Assembly (NCBI RefSeq): GCF_024166365.1 | Contig: NC_064821.1 | Location: forward strand, 54,711,093 to 54,775,092 | Length of the DNA stretch: 64,000 nucleotides | Direction of reading: 5' to 3' | Source: Elephas maximus indicus | Lineage: Eukaryota; Chordata; Mammalia; Proboscidea; Elephantidae | Part shown: positions 54,449 through 64,000 of the stretch, piece by piece | How the letters are laid out: every line of letters begins with the position of its first letter | Numbering within the stretch: position 1 is the first letter of the stretch | The notes under the pieces: model-generated | Databases searched by the model: none | Seen by the model: only the letters and a program-made list of their open reading frames with translations | What the model was told of the DNA's origin: nothing | Program-made: the position numbers and the translations under genes

Positions 54449-54830
54449 GACAGCACTGTCCAATAGAAGTAGAATGTGAGCCACATTATAATTTTAAATT
54501 TCCTAGTAACCACATTATGGAAACCCTGGTGGCATAGTGGTTAAGAGCTACAGCTGCTAACCAAAAGGTCACAAGTTCGAATCCACCAAGTGCTCCTTGG
54601 AGACCCTATGGGGCAGTTCTACTCTGTCCTATAGGATCGCTATAAGTTGGAATTGACTCGATGGCAACAGGTTTAGTAACCGCATTTAAAAATAAAAGAA
54701 ATTAAAATTTTTAAAAAGAAACAGGTGAAATTAATTTTAATAAAATTACGTAGCCTAATATATCTAAAATATTATCATTTCAGCTTGTAATTAATAGTAA
54801 TAATAATAAATGTTAATGAGATACTTGTTT
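54449..54830 (+). mobile_element. Old AT-rich dispersed repeat, split by a SINE
   Basis: CACTGTCCAATAGAAGTAGA, ATTTTAAATTTCCTAGTAAC, then after the SINE AAACAGGTGAAATTAATTTT and AATATTATCATTTCAGC. This is a common mammalian repeat, probably DNA-transposon type. Family not named. Confidence 0.55.
54517..54673 (+). mobile_element. AfroSINE type A with target duplication
   Basis: TAGTAACCACATT (54504-54516) and TAGTAACCGCATT (54674-54686) flank it, one mismatch. Confidence 0.9.
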
Positions 54831-54845
54831 TGCCCTAGTAAGTAT

Positions 54846-55190
54846 TTGAAGGGGGGCAGTGGTAGGTCAGTAGTAGAATTCTCTCCTTCCAAGTGGGAGA
54901 CTCAGGTTCAATTCCCAGACTCCTCACGCACAGCCACCACCCATCTGTCATTGGAGCCTTGTCTGTTGCTGTGATGCTAAATAGGTTTCAGTGGAACCTT
55001 CAGTCTAAAAAGGACTAGGAAGAAAGGCCTGGCAATCTGCTTCTAAAAATCTAGAAAAAAATCCTATGGATCACGATGGCCTGATCCCCAGCCGATTATG
55101 AGAATGGTACAGGTGCAGGCAATGTCTGTTGTACATGGGGTTGTCATGAGTCGAGGCCAACTCGGCCGCAGCTAACGACAACAGCAACAT
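54846..55190 (+). mobile_element. tRNA-Gly-headed SINE, near full length
   Basis: TAGGTCAGTAGTAGAATTCT and AGGTTCAATTCCCAGAC (A/B boxes), CTGTTGCTGTGATGCTAAAT (RTE 5'-like), ATGAGTCGAGGCCAACTC and CGCAGCTAACGACAACAGC (RTE 3'-like). Confidence 0.88.
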
Positions 55191-55674
55191 TATTATTTTA
55201 TTCCCCCTTTTCTCCCTTCCCTGACTTCCTTTTTCCTTTCCTCTCCAAGGGGAACCATCCTAATATATTTAATGTGTATTTTATTTGTTACAGTTTTATG
55301 CATACATCTTTCTAATTCACACGGATGTTATTGTGCTTTGTGTCTCTCATTCTCTTTCTTACTTTTTTCATCCCTCTCTCTTATTTTCCTGAACATGTGT
55401 TTATTGAGACTCTCTTGTCCCCAAAGTTTGTTCCCACAAGCTTCTACCCGGTTCATCTTCTTTTAGGACACCTCAAAGAAATGGGTTTTGCCCTCAGTCT
55501 GGCTCACTCTCTGACTCACTAACTCTTCCTTGAGTTCTGAGCTTACTACGCGCTGGGCTTGGATGTCATATCTCACTTTGTCTTCCATTGACCCCTCGCT
55601 GTAGATAATATCGTTACCCCGTTAGGCAAATAGGTTGTCTGAGACTGGGGTAGCACTTTCCCAGGGGGCAAGGG
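55191..55674. other. Pyrimidine-rich, unassigned
   Basis: Nothing recognised. Confidence 0.35.
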
Positions 55675-56160
55675 GAGCAATGAAATCACAAGGGTCCTTG
55701 TAAAAAGGGGAGGCAGAGAGGGAATTAACTACAGAAAAAGATAGGATGATGGAAGCAGGGGTTGGAATGATGTACTTTGAAGATGGAGGAAGGGGTCGGG
55801 AGCCAAGGAATGCAGGCAGCTTCCAGAAGCCAGAGAAGACAAGGAAACAGGTTTCCCTCTGGAGCCTCCAGATAGAACCAGCCCTGTCAACACCTTGATT
55901 TCAGCCCCTTAAGACTCATTTTGGACTTCTGACTTCTATAACTATAAGAGAATAAATCTGGGTTTTTTGTTTATTTTTTCTCCAGTGGCTGATTTTTTGG
56001 CAATAGATCACCAGGTTTTTCTCCTGAGGTGCCTCTGGGTGGACTTGAACAGCCAACCTTTTGGTTAGCAGCTGAGCGTGTTAACATTTGCAGCACCCAG
56101 TGACTCATAAATATGGGTTGTTTTAAGCCTAAGTGTGTTGTGCAGAATTCTATAAGATAT
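55675..56160 (+). mobile_element. MLT1 LTR 3' part, split by a SINE
   Basis: CAAGGGTCCTTGTAAAAAGG, TTGAAGATGGAGGAAGGGGT, AGAATAAATCTGGG, then after the SINE GGGTTGTTTTAAGCC. Confidence 0.8.
55978..56105 (-). mobile_element. AfroSINE type C, reverse, 3'-truncated
   Basis: CCAGTGGCTGATTTTTTGGC to GCACCCAGTGACTC. The tail half is missing. Confidence 0.8.
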
Positions 56161-56175
56161 GCTTTGGTTGATGAG

Positions 56176-56548
56176 TAAGTCCCTGGGTGGCACAAATCAT
56201 TTGCTCTTGGCTACTAACCTGAAGGTTGGCTGTTTGAACCCCCCTGGTGGTGTAGTGGTTAAGAGCTTGGCTGCTAACCAAAAGATCAGCAGTTCAAATC
56301 CACCAGTCGCTTCTTGGAAACCCTGTGGGACACGTCTACTCCATCCTATAGGGTCACTATGAGTCAGAATTGACTTGACAGCAAAGGGTTTGGGTTTTTT
56401 GGTTTAGCGGTGCCACGGAAGAAGAGCCTGGCGATCTGCTTTCATAAAGATTACACCCAAGAAAATCCTATGGAGCAGTTCTACTCTGACACACATGGGG
56501 TCACCATGAATAGAGATCAACTCGACAGCAACATTTTGTTTTCAGATT
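56176..56548 (+). mobile_element. AfroSINE type C split by a type A
   Basis: 56176-56240 (AGTCCCTGGGTGGCACAAAT, GTTTGAACCC) resumes at 56408-56548 (CGGTGCCACGGAAGAAGAGC, CACACATGGGGTCACCATGA). Confidence 0.85.
56240..56407 (+). mobile_element. AfroSINE type A inside type C
   Basis: CCCCTGGTGGTGTAGTGGTT to AAAGGGTTTGGGTTTTTTGG, landing just after the host's B box. Confidence 0.88.
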
Positions 56549-56752
56549 GGGTTTTGGTTGGAATTTAGTTTCTTGTCCTGGTCCTCCTTTCTTTTGATTT
56601 CTGTATTAGCCAGGGACTGTTAGAGCTGTAGGTGACAGAAACCCAACATAAAGAATTAGCCCTTGTAACCGAACATTCCAAGGGTTGGTCTTCAGATTTG
56701 CAAATGGTGTCTTCGGGATTTTCTCTCTCTGCCTTTTGTCTCTGCTTTTTCT

Positions 56753-56808
56753 TTGAGTAGGGTCGCCATGAGCCAGAACCCACTCAATAGCACCTAACAA
56801 CAACATTA
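56753..56808 (+). mobile_element. SINE/RTE 3' tail fragment
   Basis: GGGTCGCCATGAGCCAGAAC and AGCACCTAACAACAACA only. It cannot be told whether it derives from a SINE or from RTE. Confidence 0.7.
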
Positions 56809-56814
56809 TCTCTG

Positions 56815-56970
56815 TAGGAAATACTATGTCACCCTTCAGGAAGGTATTGTTATTGCCATTTTACAGATGAGGAAACTGAGACTCCGAGGGGTGTAAGGAA
56901 CAGCTATTTAAGCAAAGGAGCCAGGGTCATACCAGGACCGCCTGACTCGACAGTTCTTGCTTTTAACCAC
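56815..56970 (-). mobile_element. MIR, reverse
   Basis: TGCCATTTTACAGATGAGGA and AACTGAGACTCCGAGG. Confidence 0.8.
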
Positions 56971-57214
56971 CTTAGTCCTCACTTCACTGATCTCTATGTG
57001 CCTGTCACCAAGGCCCCTCGTACACCTCACAGGCCTGCCTCTACCCACAGCCAGTCTCCCAGGCTTTGCTCACATGGTTGTAAACCTCTCAGCCCGCCTT
57101 TCAGACTGTCCCACCCAGGCCACCTTTGCCCCTAGTTCTTCTGGATAATGCCCTCTCTCCGGCCTCCCCTCATCTCTCCACAACCCACAGAAAGCAGGCT
57201 CTTACCCTCTTCAT
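56971..57214. other. Unassigned
   Basis: Cytosine-rich, nothing recognised. Confidence 0.35.
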
Positions 57215-57301
57215 AAAGTTCCCTCTGTATCTTTTGCTGCGTGACCAATTACTACAAGCGTAGCAGCTTAAAATAGCTTACATTTGTTATCTCAGTTTCT
57301 G

Positions 57302-58325
57302 TGGGTCTGTTAGTTGCCATCGAATCTATTCTGATTCATGGCAACCCACGTGTACAGAGTAGAACTGCTCCATAGGATTTTTTTTTTAAATTGTGCTATG
57401 AGTAAAAGTTTACAGTTCAAGTTAATTTCTCATACAAAAATTTATACACACATTGTTATGTGGCCCCAGTTGCTCTCACTATAATGTGACAGCACACTAC
57501 TTTCCACCCACGATTTCCCGTGTCCATTCAACCAGCTCCTGTCGCTTTCTGCCTTCTCATCTCACCTCCAGACAGGAGCTGCCTGTTTGGTCTCATGTAT
57601 CTACTTGAGCTAAGAAGCGTACTCTTCACAAGTGTCATTTTATGTCTTATAGTCAAGTCTGATCTTTGTCTGAAGAGTTGGCTTCAGGAATGGTTTTAGT
57701 TTTGGGCTAACAGAGAGTCCGGGGCCATGTCTTCCGGGGTCCTCAGTCAGACCATTAAGCCTAGTTTTTTTTTTTTTTTACTAGAATTTGAGTTCTGCAA
57801 CCCACTTCTCACCTCTGTCGGGGACTCTGTTGTGTTCCCTGTCAGGGTGGTCATTGGTGGCAGCTGGGCACCATCTAGTTCTTCTGGTCTCAGGCTGATG
57901 GAGTCTCTGGTTTATGTGGGCCTTTCTGTCCCTTGGGCTCATATTTTCCTTATATCTTCGGTGTTCTTCATTCTCCTTTGCACCAGGTAGGTTGGGACCA
58001 ATTGATGCATCTTAGATGGCCACTTGCTAGCTTTTAAGATTCCAGATGCCACTCACCAAAGTGGATCCAGAACATTTTCTTAATAAACTTTGTTATGCCA
58101 GTTGACCTAGATGTCCCCTGAAACCATGGTCCCCAGACACCTTCCCCTGCTACTCTGTCCCTTGAAGTGTTTGATTATATTCAGGAATCCATAGGATTTT
58201 TAAGGCTGTGATCTTTTGGAAGTAGACTACGAGGCCTGTCTTCTGAGGTGCCTCTGGGTGGGTTCAAACCGCCAGCTTTTGGGGTAGTAGTCGAATGTTT
58301 AACCCTTTGCACCACCCAGGGACTC
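57302..58325 (-). mobile_element. AfroSINE type C, reverse, split by L1
   Basis: The tail part 57302-57382 ends CTCCATAGGATTTTT. The head part 58188-58325 starts CCATAGGATTTTTAAGGCTG and ends CACCACCCAGGGACTCC. Confidence 0.85.
57383..58187 (-). mobile_element. 5'-truncated L1 3' UTR, reverse
   Basis: Begins with the reverse of an A-rich tail and contains the reverse of the 3' UTR at 6700-7487 (for example GATTCCAGATGCCACTC, TTGATGCATCTTAGATGGC). CCATAGGATTTTT is duplicated at about 57370-57382 and 58190-58202. Confidence 0.88.
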
Positions 58326-58861
58326 CTAGCTGGGTCAACGCTTCAGTCACAGTGTAGGTCAGGGCTGGAGTTTCATCTGAAGGTTTGACTGAGGAAGGAC
58401 CTGCTTCCAAACTCCTGTGGCTGACAGCATTCAGTTCTTGCAGTTGTAGGAGAAAGGGCCTCATTGTCCTCATGGCTGTTAGTTGGAGGCTGTCTCAGTT
58501 CCTTGCCCTGTGGGTCTCCCAAAATGGCCATTTGCTTCCTCAGAGTCAGAAAGGAGAAGAAAATATCTCCGTGCAAGGTGGGCGTTACAGTCATATGTAA
58601 TATAATCTTATGCCCATAATCACCTATATCCCATCCCGTTTGCCATATTCCATTGGCCAGAAGCAAGTCACAGTCTCACTACACGCAAGGAGAAGGAATC
58701 ACATGGTCATGTACACCAGGAGACAGGAGCCACCTAATGAGTCTGTCTGCCATCTCTTCTCTCTGGTTATCCTTTCTTAGTGGCGGAGTGAGAGGAGAGT
58801 CAGAGATTAGCTGTTTGGCCTTGGGCGAGATCTCAGTTTCCTTATCTGTAAAATGAGGCAT

Positions 58862-59453
58862 GCCAAAGCTGGACAATGGGAAAGGAAAACCAAAGAAGAA
58901 CTGACACATTCGAATTGTGGTATTGGCAAAGAATATTGAATATACCATGGACTGCCAGAAGAACAAACAAATCTGTCTTGGAGGAAGTACAACCAGAATG
59001 CTCCTTAGAAGCAAGGATGATGAAACTTCGTCTCACTTATTTTGGACATGTTATGAGGAGGAACGGAAACCCTGGTAGCATAGTGGCTAAGAGCTACAGC
59101 TGCTAACCAAAAGGTTGGCTGTTCGAATCCACCAGGCGCTCCTTGGAAACCATATGGGGCAGTTCTACTCTGTCCTATAGGGTAGCTATGAGTCAAAATC
59201 GACTCGACGGCAACGGGTTTGGTTTTTTGTATCAGGAGGAACCAGTACCTGGAGAAGGACATCATGCTTGGTAAAGTAGAGGGTCAGTGAAAAAGAGGAA
59301 GACCCTCAATGAAATGGGTTGACACAGTGGCTGCAACAATGGGTTCAAGCATGACAACGATTGTGAGGATGGTGCAGGGCCAGACATTGTTTTGTTCTGT
59401 TGTATGTGGGGCCGCTACGAGTCAAAGCCATCTACACAGTACCTAAGAACAAC
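58862..59453 (+). mobile_element. RTE LINE 3' fragment, split by a SINE
   Basis: 58862-59064 (GGCAAAGAATATTGAATATA, TTTTGGACATGTTATGAGG) and 59230-59453 (GGAGAAGGACATCATGCTTG to ACAGTACCTAAGAACAAC). AAAATG(A/T)GGCA flanks it at about 58851 and 59454. Confidence 0.88.
59065..59229 (+). mobile_element. AfroSINE type A inside RTE
   Basis: TATGAGGAGGAAC (59052-59064) and TATCAGGAGGAAC (59230-59242) flank a complete SINE ending GGGTTTGGTTTTTTG. Confidence 0.92.
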
Positions 59454-59574
59454 AAAATGTGGCAATACCATCTGGATTTCAGGGTGCTTGTGACAATTAA
59501 ATAAGCTAATATAGGAGAGGCTTGTAGCACTGTCCTTGGTACAGCTATTAGTCTTATAAATAATGATGATATTA

Positions 59575-60801
59575 CTGTTACTAGTTGCCAGACCTGGGCT
59601 GGTTTAGCTACAGGTGACAAAAAGCCCTAACTGATAGAACCTTAAACAAGATAAACTTTTCATTCCTCCCATGTAAGCAGAGCCCAGCGGTTAGCAGGCC
59701 TGGAAGGGCAGCTGTACAATCACCAGCTCCTTCTATCTTGTTGGTCTGCCAACCTCTGCCTCGTGTCCAGTATGGCTGCTTGATCTCTAGCCATCACATC
59801 TGCACTATAGCCAATAGGAAGGAGAAAGGGGCAAGTCCCTACACCTTTCTGCTTACATCCCATTGGCCAGAGAACTTAGTCACATGGCACAGCTAGCTGC
59901 CCAGGAGGCCATCTGTATTCTGGGAAGCCATGGGTCCCAGCTGAGCATCAAGAGTTTGCTTACTAAGGAGGAGGGGAAAGCAGATATGAGCAGGCAGAAC
60001 AAAACCACCCTGCTGACCAAAAGAGAATATCAGACTAGTGAGTCAGTGTCGCCTTCTCTTCTTTCTCTCCCCCTGGCACAGAAAAGATCAGGAAGCTCAG
60101 TGTGCTTGGGGGTGAGCTATGCCCTACAAATGACATCTCGCCTCAGTCAGAAGTCTCTGACGCATTCCTGAGGGTGGGTCATTGCCTCTTCCGGCCCTTA
60201 GTCAGGTCCTGATTGGCATCTTCAGATCAAAATGGCAAAGAGGAGAGGCATGAGATGTGCCCAGTGAGGGCCCTGAGAAACCATGTGTGTGGGGACTTTA
60301 AGGAAATGGCCTTAATTGAAAGGGGCATGCCTTTCTTTGCCCCTTCCTCCTTGCTATTAGCCGTAGTAAAGATGTGATGACTGGAGCTCAAGCAACCATA
60401 CTGGAACGTGAGGTAGAGGTTGGCAGAATAATAGATAAAAACAGCCTAGGTCTGTGGTGATCATAGAGTTGCCCATCCAACCCTGGACTGCTGACCTCTG
60501 TACTCTGTTTTCCAGCTTGGGAGTGTCATCGGGGTCCCTCTGTAGACAGTGGGGCCATTTCAGTATTACAAGTTCGCTACAAGGAAAGCAAAATGAGGCT
60601 TTTTCGGTTCCCAGGAGACTTTAAAACCTCGTGGAGCTGGTGTGGGAGACATAGGAGGTGGTGACGGTGGGCCAGCAATAGGCTGGGGGAATCTAAATGT
60701 CATCCTTCCCTTGCACAATGGTTTGCACTTACTGTGTACTCCACAGGATAAAATATTTGTATTTCAGTCCTAGGAAATTAATGCCGTCTATTCTAATCAC
60801 C
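59575..60801. other. Partly an old repeat, otherwise unassigned
   Basis: 59595-59900 (CTACAGGTGACAAAAAGCCC, CATCCCATTGGCCAGAGAAC) looks like a common mammalian LTR- or DNA-type repeat that I cannot name. 59900-60800 shows no repeat and no gene. Confidence 0.4.
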
Positions 60802-60967
60802 GGGAAGCCCTGGTGGCATAGTGGTTAAGTGCTATGACTGCTAACCAAAGGGTCAGCAGTTTGAATCCGCCAGGCGCTCCTTGGAAACCCTATGGAGGAG
60901 TTCTACTCTGTCCTATAGGGTCGCTATGAGTCGGCTATCGACTTGACGGCACTAGGTTTTTGTGTTT
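60802..60967 (+). mobile_element. AfroSINE type A with target duplication
   Basis: TATTCTAATCACC (about 60789-60801) and TATTCTAATCGCC (about 60968-60980) flank it. Confidence 0.9.
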
Positions 60968-60984
60968 TATTCTAATCGCCACTG

Positions 60985-61190
60985 GGGAAACAGGGGATTT
61001 AATTCCAGCCACTGCTCTGTGCCTCGATCTCCCTATAAAGTGGGGGTGGGGGGGCGACCCATCCTCAGGAATGTGTCAGAGACTTCTGGCTGATGTGAGA
61101 TGGTGCTCACAGGGCTGCCAGGAGTACCAGATGAGATGATGCGTGAAAAGTATACACGAGGCCTCAGAGGATGTAATCACTCAGTAAAAG
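60985..61190 (+). mobile_element. MIR element
   Basis: TTAATTCCAGCCACTGCTCT, CTATAAAGTGGGGG and AGATGAGATGATGCGTGAAA. Confidence 0.65.
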
Positions 61191-61194
61191 GTCA

Positions 61195-61370
61195 AAAAAA
61201 AAAAAACACAAAAAAACCAAACCCGTTGCTGTCGAGTCAATTCTGACTCATAGCCACCCTATAGGACAGAGTAGAACTGCCCCATAGGGTTTCCAAGGAG
61301 CAGCTGGTGGATTCGGACTGCCAACCTTTTGGTTAGCAGCCGAGCTCTTCACCACTGCGCTGCCAGGGCT
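61195..61370 (-). mobile_element. AfroSINE type A, reverse
   Basis: A-rich tail, ACCCGTTGCTGTCGAGTCAA to TGCGCTGCCAGGGCTCC. Confidence 0.9.
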
Positions 61371-61739
61371 CCCAGTAGTTCTTGTTTTATTTTCCAACAT
61401 GAAAGAGACGCCAAGATCCAGAAGCAAGCCCCCTCCAAGGGCTGTCAGCCTCCCCTCCCCATCCCTGGGCTGTCCCATTTTAACCTCGGTGCCTGTTTTA
61501 TGATTAAACATCCCAGCATCAATTATTTACAATTTGTCCTGATGAATATCAGGGCTGCGGAGGCCTGAGTGACTCACACTGGGAAGTTGGGTTTTATGGA
61601 GGGGAAATGACACCAAGGAAAACAAGGAATTCTACCTCCTGACCACGGAGGAGTGGAGTCCGCCAGGGAGGGTTCGGCAGCCGGGCATGGGGAGGGGGCT
61701 GTCTGTGAGGGGGTTGCTGATGGGAGGCAACGGGTGGTG
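61371..61739. other. Unassigned
   Basis: Nothing recognised. Confidence 0.35.
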
Positions 61740-61937
61740 GAGCCAGCTAGCTCTGGAGCTGACATGCCTATTTGAATCTTTGCTGTGCCACTCTCTGTGT
61801 GACTTTGAGTGGATTGCTTAACTTCTCTGAACTTCAGGCTCCTCATGTGGAGTGAGGATTATTCCAGAAATTTCCTCATAGGGTTCTTTGGAAATTTAAA
61901 AACACCCAGCAGAGGGTGTGACACTTAGTAAATGCTT
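61740..61937 (+). mobile_element. MIR element, cut by a SINE
   Basis: GTGTGACTTTGAGTGGATTG, CTCATAGGGTTCTTTGG and CTTAGTAAATGCTTGTT. Confidence 0.8.
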
Positions 61938-62148
61938 GTTGTTGTTATTAGCTGCCTTTGAGTCGATTCTGACTCAAGTGGCGACCCCAAGTGTGCAGAG
62001 TAGAACTGCTCCATAGGGTTTTTAAGGTTGTGACCTTTCCGAAGCAGATCACCAGGCCTGTCTTCCGAGGCAGCTCTGGGTGGGTTCTAACCACCAACCT
62101 TTTGTCTCGTAGTTGAGTGCTGAAGCATTTATGCCACCCAGGGACTCA
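61938..62148 (-). mobile_element. AfroSINE type C, reverse
   Basis: GTTGTTATTAGCTGCCTTTG to GCCACCCAGGGACTCATGG. (A/G)GTAA(A/G)TGCT flanks it. Confidence 0.88.
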
Positions 62149-62974
62149 TGGTAAGTGCTCAGGAGGATGTTAACTGTTGCTGCCACAATTCCAAAATGTA
62201 ACAGTTTGGAAGGAATCAGGTGTGATAAGTGACTTCTTAAAAATCAGAGGCAGGAAGGAGACTGGGGCTCGAGAAAGCAGCCCTGGCTAAAATGCTTCAA
62301 GTAGGAAGTGCAGATGGACAGTGGAAAAGAGGGGGTGGGGAGAGGGCCGGACAAGCCCAGCTGGACACCAGAAGGGCCTTGGCACAGGAGGTTTGGGAAC
62401 CAGTGCACGGTGGCAGCACTGCTGTGGCTAAAAAAGAAAATGCCCTGATAAGGGCAGGACAAACTGTCTCAACAGTGTCCTCATCTCCAGAACTGGGCCG
62501 GCCTCATAAAGGTCTGGGAACGGGGAGGGCTTGCTTCCTAGGATTCATTTGCCTGCAGAGGTCTGTCTCCACACACCTCTTGCTTTAGTTTAAAAACTCT
62601 CCTCTGATGAGCACGGAAGATAAACTTCAGCCTCATCGCAAGGGCTTTGGATCTGTAGGTTTGAGCCAACAAGAAAACGAAGTGGTCTGTTGACACAAAC
62701 ATGAGGATGCGTTTGTCGTGGTTTTTATCCCTGCAAAGTTAGAACAAGTGCAAATTTGGCTCATTTGGGGAATCATGCAAACCTGGTTAGGAGGGCCAGT
62801 TTGCTGAGTCTCTCGAACCTGACCACGCGAGGAGAGGGTACAGCATTTACCAAGTGATCGGTTTTATCAGGATTAAGGAAATGTGCCCAATTAAACCAAC
62901 TGTGGGTAGTGAGCAGTCTGAGTGTTGACCGGTGCCATATAAAGTAATGAACACGATTCTGCCTGCGGAAGTTT
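62149..62974. other. Repeat-free stretch, candidate conserved element
   Basis: 62590-62970 has no recognised repeat and a balanced composition with AT-rich regulatory-like words. No gene signature. A reverse 84-codon frame at 62773-63027 runs into an LTR and is not called. Confidence 0.4.
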
Positions 62975-63330
62975 CTCGTGACTGCTGTAACAAATTCACG
63001 CAAACTTGATGGCTGAAAACAGCACACGTTTATTCTCTTACAGATCTGGGGGCTAGAAATCGGAAATCAGGACTGCTTCCTTCCAGAGGATCTAAACCAA
63101 AAACAAACCCATTGTCATGGAGTTGATTTGACTCATAGCGACCCTGTAGGACAGAGTAAAGCTGCCCCGTAGGGTTTCTAAGAAACAGCCGGTAGATTCA
63201 AACTGCCAACCTTTTGGTTAGCAGCCGTAGCTCTTAACCAAGGAGGCTCTAAGGGGGAACCAAACGGGGAATCCATTATTATCTTCTCTGACCACCATAT
63301 TTGAAATCCTACCCCCAGCACTCCCTCCCC
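62975..63330 (-). mobile_element. MLT1-type LTR, reverse, split by a SINE
   Basis: TGACTGCTGTAACAAATTCA and ATTCTCTTACAGATCTGGGG, then after the SINE GGGAATCCATTATTATC. Confidence 0.75.
63095..63242 (-). mobile_element. AfroSINE type A, reverse, head-damaged
   Basis: CAAACCCATTGTCATGGAG to GTAGCTCTTAACC. GAGG(A/C)TCTAA flanks it at 63085-63094 and 63243-63252. The last 15 head bases are missing. Confidence 0.85.
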
Positions 63331-63362
63331 ACTTTCGGCTTTATTTTATCTATCACCCACTA

Positions 63363-63516
63363 GGAGCCCTGGTGGCACACTGGTTAAGAGCTTGGCTGCT
63401 AACCAAAAGGTTAGCAGTTTGAATCTACCAGCTGCTCCTTGGAAACCCTGTGGGGCAGTTCTACTCTGTCCTATAGGGTCACTATGAGTCAGAATCAACT
63501 CGATTGCAATGGGTAC
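63363..63516 (+). mobile_element. AfroSINE type A with target duplication
   Basis: CACCCACTA flanks it at 63354-63362 and 63517-63525. Confidence 0.9.
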
Positions 63517-63587
63517 CACCCACTAACAGTCGACAGAATTCAGCATCTATCACCATCTACACTGAGTAGAGTTTACTCTATTAGGTC

Positions 63588-63990
63588 GTGTCTGTTTCCT
63601 AGTCCTGCTGTAACAAAAATACCACAAGTGGGTGGCTTTAAAGAACAGAAATTTATTTTCTCACAGTTCTGGAGGCTAAAAATCTAAACCAGCGTCTCAG
63701 CCATGTCGATTCCTTCCACGGGCCTCTCTCCTTGTTTCTGGTGACTTCCGGTAATCCTTGGCGTTCCTTTGCTACTTACAGATGCACCTGCTTCTGTCAT
63801 CACCTGGCGCCTCCCCCTGTGTGTGTCTCTGTGTCCACTCAGCTCTTTTGTTAAGACATCGCACAGAAGGGATCAGGTTTAGGACCCACCCAACTCTAGT
63901 ACGTCATTATTAACATAACCAAAGAAACTCCTGTTTTCAAACAGGGTTACATTTACAAGGGCAGGAGCTAGGACTTCCACATTTCTTTTT
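63588..63990 (-). mobile_element. MLT1/MaLR-type LTR, reverse
   Basis: TTTCCTAGTCCTGCTGTAAC, GAACAGAAATTTATTTTCTC and GATCAGGTTTAGGACCCACC fit a reversed MaLR-group LTR. Its far end is close to the window edge. Confidence 0.7.
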
Positions 63991-64000
63991 AGGGTGACAC

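Larger units (their letters stand above)
57215..58740 (-). mobile_element. MLT1-type LTR, reverse, hosting a two-level nest
   Basis: 57215-57300 (TGACCAATTACTACAAGCGT, TTATCTCAGTTTCTGTGGGT) resumes at 58326-58740 (AGCTGGGTCAACGCTTCAG, CATCTGAAGGTTTGACTGAG, TGCCATATTCCATTGGCCAG). Confidence 0.7.
58800..59570 (+). mobile_element. MIR split by RTE
   Basis: 58800-58861 (TCAGTTTCCTTATCTGTAAA) resumes at 59454-59570 (GGCTTGTAGCACTGTCCTTG). Confidence 0.75.

Overview
This 64 kb window is mammalian nuclear DNA from an afrotherian, most likely an elephant or another paenungulate. The evidence is the very high density of AfroSINE-type elements. They have tRNA-like heads with internal A/B boxes and a body reading GGGGCAGTTCTACTCTGTCC followed by a tail such as ATGAGTCGGAATCGACTC. 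They occur with an RTE (BovB-clade) LINE that carries the same 3' tail, with L1s of an unfamiliar non-primate lineage, and with mammal-wide relics (MIR, L2, MLT1/MaLR, MLT2/ERVL, MER5). I recognise no intact protein-coding gene. The longest reading frames are artefacts of the GC-rich island or remnants of LINE proteins. No tRNA, rRNA or CRISPR is supported.

Layout. 1-9000: a MaLR-type LTR split by four SINEs, then MIR, L1, MLT1 and SINE copies, including a 3' L1 of about 1.46 kb (6025-7487). 9080-11175: a strong CpG island, the only convincing promoter-like region, with a possible noncoding first exon whose splice donor would be at 10258/10259. 11200-40600: intron-like or intergenic DNA with many old repeats, each hit repeatedly by younger SINEs. 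41008-48094: a block of retroviral relics holding a reversed MLT2 (ERVL) LTR split by a 3.24 kb RTE element with a 14-bp target duplication, ERVL pol remnants on the minus strand, and a plus-strand MaLR internal region with its 3' LTR. 48100-64000: more of the same, with several nests, such as L1 inside SINE inside MLT1 and SINE inside RTE inside MIR.

How the parts fit together. The RTE LINE is the likely machinery donor. Its 3' end is shared by the SINEs. A distinct tRNA-Gly-headed SINE also carries the RTE 5' end, so it looks like a tRNA fused to an internally deleted RTE. Target-site duplications can be read directly for more than ten insertions. They give a relative history: MIR/L2 and MLT first, then RTE, L1 and the longer SINE types, then the short SINE type. 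Repeat family names come from recalled consensus features, not from a database search. Boundaries are usually good to about 10-30 bases, and to a few bases where a duplication is quoted.
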